Assembly (NCBI RefSeq): GCF_007997285.1
Contig: NZ_VORX01000006.1
Location: forward strand, 62,001-126,000
From: Gelidibacter salicanalis
GTDB lineage: Bacteria > Bacteroidota > Bacteroidia > Flavobacteriales > Flavobacteriaceae
DNA: 64,000 bases
Direction: 5' to 3'
Below, piece by piece: positions 63,028 to 64,000 of this stretch. The translations under genes and the position numbers were made by a program. A model generated the notes under the pieces. That model made no database searches and was not told where the DNA came from. It was given only the letters and a program-made list of their open reading frames with translations. Numbering within the stretch: the stretch's first letter is position 1; the number at the start of each line of letters is the position of its first letter.

Positions 63028-64000
63028 ATGAGTACACACAAATTCGCAACCCAAGCGTTGCACGCCGGACACGATGTTCAAGCAAATGGAGGCACCAGAG
63101 CTGTGCCAATTTACCAATCTACAGCCTATGTTTTTAAAGATTCTGACCATGCTGCAAACTTATTTGCCTTGGCAGAACCGGGAAACATCTACACAAGAAT
63201 CAACAATCCTACCAACGACATTTTAGAGCAGCGTTTAGCAGCACTAGATGGTGGAATTGCAGCCGTGGTAACCGCTTCTGGTACTGCAGCAATTGCTACA
63301 ACTTTATTAACTTTGTTAAGAGCTGGAGATCATATTGTAGCCTCCAGTAGCCTTTACGGTGGAACTTACAATTTATTAAGCGTTACGTTGCCAAGACACG
63401 GCATCACTACAACATTTGTAGATCCTTCCGATCCTGAAAATTTTGATAAAGCCGTTCAGGAAAACACGAGAGTTGTATTTATTGAGTCTTTAGGAAATCC
63501 GAAATTGGATGTCTTAGATATCAAAGGCATTTCAAAAGCCGCAAAAGCGCATAAAATTCCATTAATTGTAGACAATACGATTGCTACTTCATATTTGGTA
63601 AAACCCATTGAACATGGCGCCAATATTGTCATTCATTCCTTAACAAAATACGTTAATGGTAATGGTACCGCTCTTGGGGGTGCTATTATTGACGCGGGAA
63701 CATTTGATTGGACAAATGGAAAATTCCCAGAGTTTACGGAGCCTTCTGCAGGATATCACGGTTTGGTGTATGCTGATGTATTAAAAGAAGCGTCATTTAT
63801 TGCTAAAGTACGTATTGAAGGGTTGCGCGATTATGGTTCAGCTTTGAGTCCGTTTAATGCGTTTCAAATTATTCAAGGATTGGAAACCTTAGAGCTCCGT
63901 ATCAAACAACACAGTAAAAGTGCGTTAGCATTAGCCAAATGGTTGCAAGATCAAAAAGAAGTGACCTGGGTAAATTATCCTGGACTTGACAGCAGTCCGT
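63028..64000 (+). CDS. metY: O-acetylhomoserine aminocarboxypropyltransferase/cysteine synthase (partial)
   Basis: The visible 324 residues belong to the Cys/Met-metabolism PLP family, sulfhydrylase branch. FATQALHAGHDVQANGGTRAVPIYQST is typical of MetY; ASSSLYGGTYNLL and VDNTIATSYL bind cofactor; Lys207 in SLTKYVNGNG forms the Schiff base. It makes homocysteine from O-acetylhomoserine and sulfide. The C-terminal part lies beyond the window. An S-box in the leader places it under SAM control, divergent from metK. Confidence 0.94.
   Translation, partial: MSTHKFATQALHAGHDVQANGGTRAVPIYQSTAYVFKDSDHAANLFALAEPGNIYTRINNPTNDILEQRLAALDGGIAAVVTASGTAAIATTLLTLLRAGDHIVASSSLYGGTYNLLSVTLPRHGITTTFVDPSDPENFDKAVQENTRVVFIESLGNPKLDVLDIKGISKAAKAHKIPLIVDNTIATSYLVKPIEHGANIVIHSLTKYVNGNGTALGGAIIDAGTFDWTNGKFPEFTEPSAGYHGLVYADVLKEASFIAKVRIEGLRDYGSALSPFNAFQIIQGLETLELRIKQHSKSALALAKWLQDQKEVTWVNYPGLDSSP

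Overview
This window looks like chromosomal DNA from a marine-type member of the Flavobacteriaceae (Bacteroidota). The evidence is an AT-rich genome; promoters of the Bacteroidota type (TTTG, about 19 bases, TAnnTTTG); few Shine-Dalgarno sequences; and family-specific proteins (GLPGLI, DUF6089, DUF5686 with carboxypeptidase-regulatory domain, outer-membrane beta-barrel family, GH3-like, short primary sigma factor). It is a dense housekeeping region. I see no prophage, insertion sequence, CRISPR array or integration scar.

Layout. 1-5.2 kb (minus): envelope operon DUF6089-uppS-bamA (bamA runs off the left edge), then nadK and a CBS-domain gene. 5.3-11 kb (plus): pdxJ, a 14-bp tandem repeat, an alpha/beta hydrolase, a small membrane protein, then tig-clpP-clpX. 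11-20 kb: a GH3-like gene, DUF2797, rpsU and rpoD, a large AsmA-like protein, an HPPK-deoxynucleoside kinase fusion and a SPOUT methyltransferase. 20-29 kb: mutS, tRNA-Gly and tRNA-Leu, a repeat-built small lipoprotein, waaA, a DegT aminotransferase, galE, an amidohydrolase. 29-36 kb: lspA-fabD, an FAD oxidoreductase, a ClC-type channel with a dihydrofolate reductase fused to a two-TM domain, a CBM48-like small protein, thyA. 36-46 kb: nucleoside transporter and bifunctional nuclease, etfA-etfB, pdhB, DUF5686, two proteins of unknown function. 46-55 kb: a phosphate-energy block of soluble pyrophosphatase, membrane pyrophosphatase, a DUF4010/MgtC-like protein, an App1-like phosphatase, PPK1 and a second deoxynucleoside kinase. 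55-61 kb: GLPGLI protein with outer-membrane barrel, then an M28 peptidase. 61-64 kb: metK and a divergent O-acetylhomoserine sulfhydrylase-type gene cut by the right edge.

Genes that work together: folate/thymidylate supply (HPPK, DHFR, ThyA) with deoxynucleoside salvage (two dNKs, nucleoside transporter); protein quality control (Tig, ClpP, ClpX); LPS/surface sugar synthesis (WaaA, DegT, GalE); pyrophosphate and polyphosphate turnover; methionine/SAM metabolism.

The most striking non-coding signal is at 62.4-63.0 kb. Two different SAM-sensing RNAs lie back to back: a SAM-II-type pseudoknot with a long inserted hairpin in the metK leader (minus strand), and a SAM-I (S-box) aptamer in the leader of the methionine gene (plus strand). 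The metK leader also holds a downstream segment complementary to the aptamer core, a candidate switch. Other structured leaders are proposed before tig and before the M28 peptidase. The RNA calls rest on hand-read pairing and remembered family consensus and need covariance-model tests.
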